A DNA stretch of 64,000 bases, taken from the NCBI RefSeq assembly GCF_020164785.1, contig NZ_JAIUGX010000011.1, forward strand, positions 162,437-226,436, read 5' to 3'. The first letter of the stretch is position 1, and every line of letters starts with the position of its first letter. The translations under genes and the position numbers were made by a program. The notes beneath the pieces were generated by a model. That model searched no databases, was not told the origin of the DNA, and worked only from the letters and a program-made list of their open reading frames with translations. This document shows, one piece after another, positions 36,664 through 45,193 of the stretch. The stretch is from Mesorhizobium sp. ES1-1 (GTDB taxonomy: Bacteria; Pseudomonadota; Alphaproteobacteria; Rhizobiales; Rhizobiaceae).

Positions 36664-36818
36664 TGCTGATGGCGGTCCGGCTGGCGGGTTTACGTGCTGC
36701 CCCTGCCCCTTAGCCGATCACGACCGGCCGATAAAGCCGCGAGCGCTGGGCCAAGCTGGAGTTCGCTCGTGGTTTTCGCCGAGACGTTGGGCGCTTGGCG
36801 AGCCATCCGCCGCGATGG

Positions 36819-37037
36819 TCATGGTCGCCAGAAGGGCTTCGCGCATTCGCGGCGCACATCGTCGCCCGTCAGGCCCAGGTCGGCCAGAAGACGATCGTCG
36901 ATCTCGGCGAGGTCGAGACGCTGCAGATGACGGTCATACCACCGGGCCAGCAAGCGCGGGCGCATCCAGGTGACGTGCGGGAACGGTCGGCGGCCAGGTA
37001 GCGGCGGCGCGGGAGTGCAAGCAGTTCGTGCAGTCAT
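36819..37037 (-). CDS. DUF1127 small basic protein
   Basis: This 72-residue protein ends in the DUF1127 motif: RPRLLARWYDRHLQRLDLAEIDDRLLADLGL. Small Arg-rich DUF1127 proteins in rhizobia and Agrobacterium are linked to phosphate, carbon and RNA turnover control. I chose ATG 37037, six bases after GGAG; an ATG at 37043 overlaps that ribosome-binding site. It is divergent from the ArsR-type regulator with a short 68-bp gap, so the regulator may control it. Confidence 0.8.
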   Translation of the reverse strand: MTARTACTPAPPLPGRRPFPHVTWMRPRLLARWYDRHLQRLDLAEIDDRLLADLGLTGDDVRRECAKPFWRP

Positions 37038-37105
37038 CGTCATCTCCTTGCTCCGATGGGAGATTAGTGATTATCTGACAAGAACGCTTCGATGGAGAAC
37101 GAACA

Positions 37106-37780
37106 ATGCGTGAGGGACCCGACATCGCCCGCATCGCCGGCCTGGTCGGCGATCCTGCGCGCGCCAACATGCTCAACGCGCTCATGGGCGGCACCGCGCT
37201 GACGGCGAGTGAGCTGGCGCTGGAAGCCGGCGTGTCGCTGCCGACCGCGTCTTCGCACTTGTCCAAACTGCTCGAAGGCGGACTGCTGACCCTGGCCAGT
37301 CAGGGGCGCCACCGCTATTACGGCCTTGCCGGGCCACAGGTCGCCGGCATGATCGAGGCTATCACCGGAGTCGCGGAAACGGTCGGCCCCAGGCGCGTGC
37401 GGCCAGGTCCACGCGACGGCGCCATGCGCGTGGCGCGCGTTTGCTACGATCATCTTGCAGGCGAGCGGGCGGTGGCGATGCTCGACCGGCTGGTGGACAA
37501 GAATGTGCTGGTCCGCGACGACAAGGAGATCAGGCTGGGCGCTTCGGCGGGTTCGCATTTTGCCGCCATCGGCATCGATGTCTACACCAAGCCGCGGCGG
37601 CCGGTCTGTCGCGCCTGCCTGGACTGGAGCGAGCGCCGTTCACACCTGGCCGGCACGTTGGGGGCCGCCATCCTCGACAAGATCCTCATGGAAAAATGGG
37701 CCCGTCGCGAGAAGGACAGCCGCGCGGTGGTGTTTTCGCCGCCGGGCAAGCAGGCCTTCGAGAAGGTGTTCTTGAGCTAA
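37106..37780 (+). CDS. ArsR-family transcriptional regulator
   Basis: This 224-residue protein has a winged helix at about residues 8-80: RIAGLVGDPARANMLNALMG, LTASELALEAGVSLPTASSH as the recognition helix, and LLTLASQGRHRYYGLAGPQV as the wing. The C-terminal half is longer than in classic ArsR and contains the Cys-x-x-Cys pair VCRACLDWSERRSHLAGTLG, a possible metal or thiol sensor. Alternative reading: HTH domain plus an effector-binding domain of the YgaV/CzrA-extended group. It faces the DUF1127 gene and may autoregulate through the 68-bp spacer. Confidence 0.87.
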   Translation: MREGPDIARIAGLVGDPARANMLNALMGGTALTASELALEAGVSLPTASSHLSKLLEGGLLTLASQGRHRYYGLAGPQVAGMIEAITGVAETVGPRRVRPGPRDGAMRVARVCYDHLAGERAVAMLDRLVDKNVLVRDDKEIRLGASAGSHFAAIGIDVYTKPRRPVCRACLDWSERRSHLAGTLGAAILDKILMEKWARREKDSRAVVFSPPGKQAFEKVFLS

Positions 37781-37807
37781 GACGCCAGGCAATCGCCTCC
37801 GGTCGGC

Positions 37808-40351
37808 CTACTCCTGCTTCAACGCCTTGGCCTGCTTGAAGAAATCCGCCCAAGGGTCGGCCTCCTCCAACTTGGCCAGTGTCGACTTGTCGCCGATCGG
37901 GAACGCGTTCGGCGCCAGGCCGGCCTCGATCTCCGGCCAGGTGACAGGCATCGACACGGTAGCCCCCTTTTTTGCCCGCGACGAATAGGGCGCGACCGTC
38001 GTCGAGCCGCGGCCGTTGCGCAGATAGTCGACGAAGATCTTTCCGGTCCGCGCCTTCTTCGACAGCGTCGCCGTATAGCGGTCAGGGGCCGACTGCTCGA
38101 GCGCCTTGGCGAAGTCGTGGGAGAAGCTCTTCACCGCCTCCCAGTCCGCCGATTGCTTCAAGGGCACCAGGACATGGAAGCCCTTGCCACCCGAGGTCTT
38201 GATGAAATTGGGCAAGGACAGATCGTCGAGCTTGGCCCTGATGTCGAGGGCGGCCTCGCGGACCGCATTCGCATCGACGCCCTCATCGGGGTCCAGATCG
38301 AAAATGATCTGGTCCGGCTGTTCGATCTTGTCGATGGTGGAACCCCATATATGGATTTCCACGACGCCATATTGCACCAGCGCGGCAATGCCGTCGAAAT
38401 CCCGGATGAACAGGATTTCTTCGCCATCGGTCGGATCCTTCATCCGCGCGATCTTCTCGCTCATGCCGGCCGATGCATGTTTCTGGAAAAAGCGGGGGCC
38501 GCCGACGCCGTCGGGCGCACGCACCAGGCTGAGCGGACGGTTGATGATGAACTGCTCCATACGCGGCCAGACAAGTGCATAGTGATCGAGCAGGTCCTGC
38601 TTGGAGATCTTCTCCTCGGGCCACAGCAGCTTGTCGGGATGGGAGAGCTTTACCGAAGTGGTTATGGTTGCCGTGACTTTGCCGGCACCGTTCGAAGGCG
38701 GCTTCGACCGGGCGGGGCTCTTGCCCGTCGCTGCCTTGCCCGTCGTTTCCTCGCTCGTCGGCTCCTTGGGCTTTTCCTGCACGACTTCCTCCGCCGGCTT
38801 GTCCTCGCGCAATCCCTGGAACGAGGCGTGGCGTATTATACGGTCGGACGTCCAGCTGCGAAACTCCACTTCGCCGACAAGCTCCGGCTTTACCCAGACC
38901 AGGCCTTTGCCTTTCGGAACGGTGGTATCGAAGGGCGATGACGGCGCCTTCAGCGCGTCGAGTCTCGCCTTCAGCTCGGCGGCGCCCTTGGCCGAAAACC
39001 CCGTGCCGACGCGCCCGGCATAGTGCAGCGTGCCGCCTTCATTATATCCGACCAGCAGCGAACGCAGACCGCGCCCGGTCTTGTCCGACGGCAGATAGCC
39101 GCCGATGACGAACTCCTGCCGCGCCGTGCATTTCGACTTCACCCAGGCTGGGCTGCGACCGCCGCGATAGGACGCATCCGCACGCTTGGAGACGACGCCT
39201 TCCAACCCCATCCGGCAGGCATGTTCCAACATGATCTTGCCGGGCTCGGCAAAATGGTCGGAGAAGCGGACCGCCGAATTATCATCCTGCTCGCCAAGCA
39301 AGTCGCGCAGCGCCTGCTTGCGCTCGACAAGCGGCTCGGGGCGCAGATCCTCGCCGTCGAGCCGCATCAGGTCGAAGACATAGTAGATGAAGCGGTCCGT
39401 CCGCCTGGCCGACAGGTCGGCCTGCAGCAGGGCAAAAGAAGAAACGCCGTTGTCGGCCAGCACGACGATCTCGCCATCGATGATGGCGTCGCTACAGTCG
39501 AGCGCCGCAAGTCGGGTTGCAATCGCGTCGCCGAATTTCCCTGTCCAGTCCAGGCCGGTGCGGGTCAGCAGCCGCACCTTATTGCCGGAAATCTGGGCCT
39601 GCATGCGATAGCCGTCGAATTTGACTTCGTGCAGCCAATCCTTGCCGGCGGGCGCCTCGCGTTCAAGGGTCGCGAGTTGCGGTTCCATGAAGTCGAGCGG
39701 CCTGGCCGCCGTCGACGGCTTCGCGGTGGCTGGCGTGCCGGAGGGCCGGGCCTTCGGCTTCTGGTCCTTGCCGGATTTGCCCGCGCCGACCTCCTCGATC
39801 GTCAGGCCCGACTTCACCGATTCCGGCGCGTCCTTAAGAACATCCTCGCCCGGACGCGCCGCCGCGTCATCGGATTTGATCAACAGCCAGTTCTCGCGCT
39901 TTTCACCGGCGCGGGGCTTCAACCGCACCAGATGCCATGTCCCATGCAGCTTGTGGCCCTTGAGTTCGAAGCTGATATGGCCCTTCTGCATCGCCTTGGC
40001 CGGGTCGCCGTCGGGGATCCAGCTCCCTTCGTCCCATACGATGACCGAGCCGCCGCCATATTCGCCTTTGGGAATGGTGCCTTCGAACGGCGCGTAGTCG
40101 ATCGGGTGGTCCTCGACATGCACCGCGAGACGCTTTTCATGCGGATCGAGGCTCGGGCCGCGCGTCACCGCCCAGCTCCAGAGCACGCCGCCATGTTCGA
40201 GGCGCAAATCGTAGTGGAGCGTGGTCGCGGCATGCTTGTGGATGACGAAAATACCGCCGGCCGCGCCCTTGGAAGTGGGTTCGACCTTGCCGGCCGGCTC
40301 CGCGGTCTTGTTGAAATCGCGCTTGGCCTGATACCGCTCGAGACTGGCCAT
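37808..40351 (-). CDS. ligD: ATP-dependent DNA ligase D (polydomain non-homologous end joining enzyme)
   Basis: This 847-residue enzyme processes and seals broken DNA ends. The domain order is 3'-phosphoesterase (about 20-190: THK-type HKHAATTLHYDLRLEHGG, EDHPIDYAPFEGTIPKGEYG), ligase (about 215-530: LHEVKFDGYRMQAQ with the active-site Lys, IDGEIVVLADNG, GLEGVVSKRADASYRGGR), and polymerase/primase (about 560-840: HPDKLLWPEEKISKQDLLDH, FDLDPDEG, KTSGGKGFHVLVPL). The Lys/Pro-rich linker at about 525-570 joins the last two. The phosphoesterase-first order is typical for alphaproteobacteria. It follows ku by 11 bp. Confidence 0.96.
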   Translation of the reverse strand: MASLERYQAKRDFNKTAEPAGKVEPTSKGAAGGIFVIHKHAATTLHYDLRLEHGGVLWSWAVTRGPSLDPHEKRLAVHVEDHPIDYAPFEGTIPKGEYGGGSVIVWDEGSWIPDGDPAKAMQKGHISFELKGHKLHGTWHLVRLKPRAGEKRENWLLIKSDDAAARPGEDVLKDAPESVKSGLTIEEVGAGKSGKDQKPKARPSGTPATAKPSTAARPLDFMEPQLATLEREAPAGKDWLHEVKFDGYRMQAQISGNKVRLLTRTGLDWTGKFGDAIATRLAALDCSDAIIDGEIVVLADNGVSSFALLQADLSARRTDRFIYYVFDLMRLDGEDLRPEPLVERKQALRDLLGEQDDNSAVRFSDHFAEPGKIMLEHACRMGLEGVVSKRADASYRGGRSPAWVKSKCTARQEFVIGGYLPSDKTGRGLRSLLVGYNEGGTLHYAGRVGTGFSAKGAAELKARLDALKAPSSPFDTTVPKGKGLVWVKPELVGEVEFRSWTSDRIIRHASFQGLREDKPAEEVVQEKPKEPTSEETTGKAATGKSPARSKPPSNGAGKVTATITTSVKLSHPDKLLWPEEKISKQDLLDHYALVWPRMEQFIINRPLSLVRAPDGVGGPRFFQKHASAGMSEKIARMKDPTDGEEILFIRDFDGIAALVQYGVVEIHIWGSTIDKIEQPDQIIFDLDPDEGVDANAVREAALDIRAKLDDLSLPNFIKTSGGKGFHVLVPLKQSADWEAVKSFSHDFAKALEQSAPDRYTATLSKKARTGKIFVDYLRNGRGSTTVAPYSSRAKKGATVSMPVTWPEIEAGLAPNAFPIGDKSTLAKLEEADPWADFFKQAKALKQE

Positions 40352-40362
40352 CCCTGTACTCC

Positions 40363-41238
40363 CTAAGCGGATTTGCGCTTGGCCGAGGCGGCTTTCGCCT
40401 TGCCCTTGCCCTTGGCCGCCGGCCTGGCCTTGGCCGGCCGGGAGCTCTTCGTCGAAGCGGCATCCGCAGAAAGGCTCGTCTTCAGCGCCTGGAACAGGTC
40501 GACGACGTTGGAAGGCTTTGGCTTGTCCTTGGTCTTCGGCACCTTCTTGCCGGCCTTCCTGGCACGGACCAGTTTCAGCAATGCCTCTTCGTACTTGTCA
40601 TCGAATTCCGATGGGTCGAACTTCGCCTTCTGCTTGTCGATGATGCGCTCGGCGAGGTCGGTCATGTCCTGATCGGTCTTGACGCTCTCGATCTCGCCGA
40701 AGATGGTGTCGGGCTGACGCACCGTGTTGTCGTAGCGCAACGTCGTCAGCACCATGCCCTTACCGCGCGGCTCGATCACAACCGGGCGTTCCCTGCTGTA
40801 GAGCACGACACGGGCGAGCCCCGCCATCTTCCTTGCGGCCATGGCATTGCGGATGACCGCAAAGGCCTCTTCCGACACCTTGTCGGCCGGGGTCACGTAA
40901 TAGGGTGTGTCGAGATAGATTTGCTGGATCGAGCTTTTGTCGACAAAACCTTCGAGAGCCAAGGTGTGCGAGGATTCGATCTGCACCGCCTCGATTTCAT
41001 CTTCCTCGATCTTGATGAATTTCCCATCCTCGACCTCATAGCCCTTGATCTCGTCGCCCTCGCCAAGAGGCTTGCCGCTCTGGCTATCGACATAGATGCG
41101 TTTGACCGTGTTCCCGGTCTTGCGGTTCAGGACACGGAACGAGACCTTATCGGCATGGGTGACGACGTTCGTCAGTTCGACGGCGCAGGTGACCAGCGAC
41201 AGCTTCAGATAGCCTTTCCAGGCCGGACGCGGCGCCAT
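40363..41238 (-). CDS. ku: Non-homologous end joining protein Ku
   Basis: This 291-residue protein forms the Ku ring that binds DNA ends and recruits LigD. It shows APRPAWKGYLKLSLVTCAVEL at the N-terminus, RIYVDSQSGKPLGEGDEIKG, the YYVTPADKVSEEAFAVIRNA segment and GLARVVLYSRERPVVIEPRG. The Lys/Ala-rich tail after residue 225 is typical and helps DNA threading. I chose ATG 41238 after GGGAG; the frame is open to 41280. Only one ku is in the window; many rhizobia carry further copies. Confidence 0.95.
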   Translation of the reverse strand: MAPRPAWKGYLKLSLVTCAVELTNVVTHADKVSFRVLNRKTGNTVKRIYVDSQSGKPLGEGDEIKGYEVEDGKFIKIEEDEIEAVQIESSHTLALEGFVDKSSIQQIYLDTPYYVTPADKVSEEAFAVIRNAMAARKMAGLARVVLYSRERPVVIEPRGKGMVLTTLRYDNTVRQPDTIFGEIESVKTDQDMTDLAERIIDKQKAKFDPSEFDDKYEEALLKLVRARKAGKKVPKTKDKPKPSNVVDLFQALKTSLSADAASTKSSRPAKARPAAKGKGKAKAASAKRKSA

Positions 41239-41301
41239 GACAAACTCCCTGCGTGAGACGCTAGCAGCGAGAACGGGCAAAACCTGTTGCGGTTCCGCTT
41301 T

Positions 41302-41336
41302 AGCAAAAGGCGAGGCCGGCGTGATATGCCGGCCTC
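41302..41336 (-). terminator. Rho-independent terminator after the YciE-like gene
   Basis: GAGGCCGGC at 41312-41320 and GCCGGCCTC at 41328-41336 form a 9-bp perfect stem with a 7-base loop. On the minus strand it is followed by GCCTTTTGC. It lies about 17 bp after the stop of the ferritin-fold gene and isolates it from ku. Confidence 0.75.
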
Positions 41337-41352
41337 GCGCCTGTCAGATTGC

Positions 41353-41859
41353 TTATTCGGCGGCCTGAAGATTGATCTTGCTCTCCGCCATCTTGGTGAG
41401 CTCCTGATCGGTGGCTTTCTCCTCCTCGAGATTCTTCGCCAGCACGCTTGCGCAATCGCTGCGCCCAAGCTGCTTGGCCCAGGCGATCAGCGTGCCGTAA
41501 CGCGTCATCTCGTAATGCTCCACCGCCTGCGCCGATGCGATCAGCGCGGCATCCAGCACCTGCTTGTCGTCGACGTCGCCGCTGACTTCATCGGCCTCCT
41601 CGATAATGCCGTCGATGGCCGGGCAGGTGACTTCCTTGGCCTTGACGCCGTGCAGCTCGAACACTTCCTCGACGCGCTCGATATGGCCCCGGGTCTGCAC
41701 GAGATGCTTCTCGAATCCGGCTTTCAACTGAGGATCGGTTGCCTTCACGATCATTTTAGGCAGCGCCTTCTCGATCTGTTTTTCGGCGTAGTAGATGTCG
41801 CGCAGCGTGTGCACGAAGAGGTCATCCAGCGTCTTGATGTCCTTCGAAAAGAAACCCAT
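41353..41859 (-). CDS. YciE/DUF892 ferritin-like protein
   Basis: This 168-residue four-helix protein matches the DUF892/YciE family: DIKTLDDLFVHTLRDIYYAEKQ, KALPKMIVKAT, HLVQTRGHIERVEEVFELHG with ExxH metal ligands and ALIASAQAVEHYEMTRYGTL. Such proteins are stress-induced and may bind di-iron. Position next to ku-ligD suggests a shared link to stress, but a terminator separates them and no common promoter is visible. Confidence 0.9.
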   Translation of the reverse strand: MGFFSKDIKTLDDLFVHTLRDIYYAEKQIEKALPKMIVKATDPQLKAGFEKHLVQTRGHIERVEEVFELHGVKAKEVTCPAIDGIIEEADEVSGDVDDKQVLDAALIASAQAVEHYEMTRYGTLIAWAKQLGRSDCASVLAKNLEEEKATDQELTKMAESKINLQAAE

Positions 41860-42256
41860 GGTTCTAGCCTTTCCATTGCTCTTGCCGTTCGGTTTGATGA
41901 GCGTGGCTACAGGGCGGCCGCCATGCGGTCACCTCCAGGCTCGGATGGGCAACGTGCTTTGCCGCCGGGGGTTCCTGTGTTTCGCCAAGCGGAAAGGAAA
42001 TTTCGCCGCGCCTCCAGAACGCGAAACAGATCCGCGCACCGGCGACATCCAAACGAAACATATGTGTTGCAAAAGTCACATCAGGCCCAATGAAGCCCGA
42101 TAGCACGGAAAGACCCCGAAACAGCCGCATTCCGGCCACGAAGCAGGGCATTTTCGCCCGAAGATTAACACCGCGTTCACCGACTATTCACGCCTCCAGA
42201 CTACGATGCTCGCAATTCGGAAGGGACATCCGAAGATCGGGACAGGGACTGCCAGA

Positions 42257-42403
42257 ATGAACTTCCTCACGCACATCATCGGCTATGCCGCCGCCATCCG
42301 CGAATTCGTCTCGCCCACCTATCGGCCTGAGCGCTACTATATGCGCGGTCCGGGTCCGGCCTGCGCCCGCCGCGGCAATTCGCTGGGCATCAGCGCGCAT
42401 TGA
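42257..42403 (+). CDS. Small hypothetical protein, 48 residues
   Basis: The ORF starts at ATG 42257 with GGGA upstream and runs to TGA at 42401-42403. The peptide has a hydrophobic N-terminus (NFLTHIIGYAAAIREFV) and an aromatic, basic middle (YRPERYYMRG). No family is recognised. Codon usage is moderately GC-rich at third positions. It could be a real small protein or chance. Confidence 0.4.
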   Translation: MNFLTHIIGYAAAIREFVSPTYRPERYYMRGPGPACARRGNSLGISAH

Positions 42404-42610
42404 GCATGAGCTTCGAGAGCCGCCACAACAGCAGGATCTGCAGACCGGCCGCAGAGTCCCGCGCCACCGCTTTTCGCGAAGAGCGTTCCGCTCTTGCCGA
42501 CAGGCGGCGTGCGACATCGCCGAGCCTTTGATCCCATCTCCGGTCCGCGTAGTATTTCTGGCATAGTGTCTCTGGCGTAGTGTCTGGGGACACGAGCAGC
42601 CGGGGCCCGC

Positions 42611-43072
42611 GTGACCGACCTTCGCAAATCATCTCTGCCCACCAGCCGATCAAGCCGACCTGATCCCCTTGATGCCAGCCAACCGCTGATCGTCTTCGAC
42701 GGCGTCTGCGTGCTGTGCTCGGGCTTCGTGCGCATGGTGATCAGGTTAGACCGCCACAGCCGCTTTCGCTTCGCCACGGCGCAATCGCCATTCGGCGACG
42801 CGCTGTTCAAGAAGCATGGGCTGCGGACCGATAGCTATGAAACCAGTCTCGTCCTGGTTGGCGGCGTTGCCTTCACGCAGCTCGACGGTTTCATAGCCGT
42901 CATGACCGAACTTGGCTGGCCCTGGCGGGCGGCAAGGCTGCTGTTGCTGCTGCCCCGTCCCCTTCGCGACTGGCTCTACCGTCGCGTCGCCGAGAACCGG
43001 TACGCCCTGTTCGGCAGGAAGGATAGCTGCGCCCTGCCTTCCGTCGAGGTGAGGGGACGGTTCCTTGGCTAA
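42611..43072 (+). CDS. DCC-family thiol-disulfide oxidoreductase-like protein (DUF393)
   Basis: This 153-residue protein has the DxxCxxC motif in LIVFDGVCVLCSGFVRMVIR and the matching SLVLVGGVAFTQLDGFIAVM and C-terminal LYRRVAENRYALFGRKDSC segments of the DCC family. The motif gives the family its name; the activity is predicted but rarely proven. The start GTG 42611 has no strong ribosome-binding site. It is 21 bp before the DUF4166 fusion gene and probably co-transcribed. Confidence 0.88.
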   Translation: MTDLRKSSLPTSRSSRPDPLDASQPLIVFDGVCVLCSGFVRMVIRLDRHSRFRFATAQSPFGDALFKKHGLRTDSYETSLVLVGGVAFTQLDGFIAVMTELGWPWRAARLLLLLPRPLRDWLYRRVAENRYALFGRKDSCALPSVEVRGRFLG

Positions 43073-43093
43073 GCCCGGCTCCGGGGGAAGACG

Positions 43094-44824
43094 ATGAAGC
43101 TGCTCATTGTCGGCGGCTACGGCACATTTGGCGGGCGCATCGTCCAGCTGCTCGAGAATGAGCCCCGGCTGACAATGATCGTCGCGGGCCGCTCCCTGCC
43201 GAAAGCCGAAAGCTGGTGCGCAAGACGTGGCGCTGTCACGGCGCGATTGCTGCCGGCCGCATTCGATCGCGACGGCAACCTCGGGGCGCAGCTGGCGTTG
43301 CTGCGCCCCGATACGCTGGTCGATGCGAGCGGCCCGTTCCAGGCCTATGGCGAGGGCCGCTACCGGCTGATCGAGGCCTGCCTAGGGCTCGGCATCAACT
43401 ACCTCGATCTCGCCGATGGGTCTGGCTTCGTCGCCGGCGTGCAGGATTTCGACGAGGCGGCCAAACAGGCCGGGCTTTACGTCCTGTCGGGCGTCTCCAG
43501 CTTTCCGGTGCTGACGGCGGCTGTGGTGCGCCGGCTGTCGAGCGGCATGGCGCGGGTCGATGCGATCACCGGCGGCATCGCACCATCGCCCTACGCCGGC
43601 GTCGGCGAAAATGTCATCCGCGCCATAGCGGGTTATGCCGGCCAGCCGGTGGCGTTGCGGCGCAACGGGGGCGCCGCGACAGCCCATCCATTGACCGAAC
43701 AGATGCACTACACCATCGCGCCGCCGGGCCGTCTGCCGCTGCGCCGCACCCTGTTTTCCCTCGTCGACGTGCCGGATCTGCACGGGCTCGAGGAGTTGTG
43801 GCCACGAGCCAAAACCATATGGATGGGCGCCGGACCGGTGCCCGAAATTCTGCATCGTGGCTTGATCGGCCTTGCCTGGCTGGTGCGCGTCGGACTTGTT
43901 CGGTCGCTATCGCCGCTGGCTTCCCTGATGCACTGGGCGACCAACCGGCTGCGCTGGGGCGAGCATCGCGGCGGCATGTTCGTTGAAGTGGCCGGCATCG
44001 GCGCGGCGGGCGCTCCGCTCAAACGCTCATGGCACCTGCTGGCCGAGGGTGATGACGGACCGCTGATCCCATCCATGGCGGTCGAGGCGTTGGTGCGCAA
44101 AGCGCTCGACGGCCAACTCCCGCCGCCGGGGGCTCGAGCCGCGGTGCGCGATCTCGAACTGTCCGATTACGAAGCCTTGTTTGCCGACAAGACGATCCAT
44201 TTCGGGTTTCGCGACGACAGCGGCGCCGATGCAAACAAGCCTCTCTATGCGATGCTGCTCGGCTGCGCCTGGCAGGGCCTGCCCGATGAAATCCGCGACA
44301 TGCACGAGCACACCAAGACGGCGGAAGGTCGCGCAAGCGTCGAGCGTGGTCCCAACATAATCGGGCGGCTGGCGGCATGGCTGGTCGGCTTCCCCCAAGC
44401 GAACGCCGACATCCCGGTCGGTGTCCGCTTCGACGCATGCAACGGCCAAGAGATCTGGACACGGACATTCGGCGGACATGAGTTTTCAAGCCGTCAGTTC
44501 GCCGGGCGAGGCCGTTTCGAACGTCTGCTTTGCGAGCGCTTCGGGCCGCTGACCTTTGCCATGGCTCTGGTCGCCGAGCCAGGCAAGCTGTCGCTGTTCC
44601 TGCGCGGCTGGACTCTTCTCGGCCTGCCCCTACCGATGTGGTTTTGCCCCCGCTCGACATCATTCGAAACGGTAGAGGATGGCCGCTTCCGCTTCCATGT
44701 CGAGATTTCGCACCCGCTCACCGGCCTGATCGTGCGTTATCGCGGCTGGCTGACGCCGGCAGGATCGCAAGCTTCCAGCGCGATCGTACCGCCCGCCTCG
44801 GCGCCAAGTTCTCGGCAGCCCTGA
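43094..44824 (+). CDS. Saccharopine dehydrogenase-like NAD(P)-binding protein with DUF4166 domain
   Basis: This 576-residue protein has an N-terminal Rossmann domain (LLIVGGYGTFGGRIVQLLEN, LVDASGPFQAYGEGRY, NYLDLADGSGFVAGV) of the saccharopine dehydrogenase-like type and a C-terminal DUF4166 domain (about 370-570) with FGGHEFSSRQFAGRGRFER and HVEISHPLTGLIVRYRGWL. A hydrophobic stretch near residue 270 suggests membrane contact. The reaction is unknown. Its 3' end overlaps the DUF1850 gene on the opposite strand by 88 bp. Confidence 0.85.
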   Translation: MKLLIVGGYGTFGGRIVQLLENEPRLTMIVAGRSLPKAESWCARRGAVTARLLPAAFDRDGNLGAQLALLRPDTLVDASGPFQAYGEGRYRLIEACLGLGINYLDLADGSGFVAGVQDFDEAAKQAGLYVLSGVSSFPVLTAAVVRRLSSGMARVDAITGGIAPSPYAGVGENVIRAIAGYAGQPVALRRNGGAATAHPLTEQMHYTIAPPGRLPLRRTLFSLVDVPDLHGLEELWPRAKTIWMGAGPVPEILHRGLIGLAWLVRVGLVRSLSPLASLMHWATNRLRWGEHRGGMFVEVAGIGAAGAPLKRSWHLLAEGDDGPLIPSMAVEALVRKALDGQLPPPGARAAVRDLELSDYEALFADKTIHFGFRDDSGADANKPLYAMLLGCAWQGLPDEIRDMHEHTKTAEGRASVERGPNIIGRLAAWLVGFPQANADIPVGVRFDACNGQEIWTRTFGGHEFSSRQFAGRGRFERLLCERFGPLTFAMALVAEPGKLSLFLRGWTLLGLPLPMWFCPRSTSFETVEDGRFRFHVEISHPLTGLIVRYRGWLTPAGSQASSAIVPPASAPSSRQP

Positions 44825-45120
44825 ACCGAGCACAACGTCCAACCCTCGCCTGTCGCCCCGGAAGCCGCGAGCACGACACGACGCTGCGGACCGACGCTGG
44901 GCGCATAGACCCACCAACCGTCTCGCAGCACCGCCCCTACCGGCGGCTCCATGCCCGCGCCGGAACCCTTGATGCGAGCCTCGACCACTTGCAGGCCGGA
45001 CGGCATCACTTTCCAGTCTTCCTGCCAGCGGCTCCGTTCCACCGAATGCGTCCAGGACAGGGTGAAGGCAGCAACGGACAGCGTTACCGTCTTGCCGGCG
45101 GCCAGGATGCACAGGCTCAT
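44737..45120 (-). CDS. DUF1850 protein, accessory to the TRAP transporter
   Basis: This 127-residue protein matches DUF1850: an N-terminal hydrophobic segment (LCILAAGKTVTLSVAAFTL) as a membrane or export signal, then FTLSWTHSVERSRWQEDW, which contains the SV-E-x-W pattern, and LVVEARIKGSGAGMEPP-like strand. DUF1850 genes are regularly found next to TAXI-type TRAP systems, as here. Start 45120 opens the hydrophobic segment; 45159 is a longer alternative. It overlaps the DUF4166 gene by 88 bp tail-to-tail. Confidence 0.8.
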   Translation of the reverse strand: MSLCILAAGKTVTLSVAAFTLSWTHSVERSRWQEDWKVMPSGLQVVEARIKGSGAGMEPPVGAVLRDGWWVYAPSVGPQRRVVLAASGATGEGWTLCSVQGCRELGAEAGGTIALEACDPAGVSQPR

Positions 45121-45193
45121 GCTGTATGACCTCCTTGCTTGGAAATGATCTCCGGACAAATGAATTGCTTGTCTCGGACCCGGCCTTTCTCGG

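Noticed and set aside
34600..36669. 689-residue plus-strand frame opposite the hydantoinase gene
   Set aside because: It has no domain and mirrors the codon phase of the real gene.
42404..42610. Small genes in the gap before the DCC protein
   Set aside because: Frames here are antisense shadows or out-of-phase pieces and no ribosome-binding site was seen.
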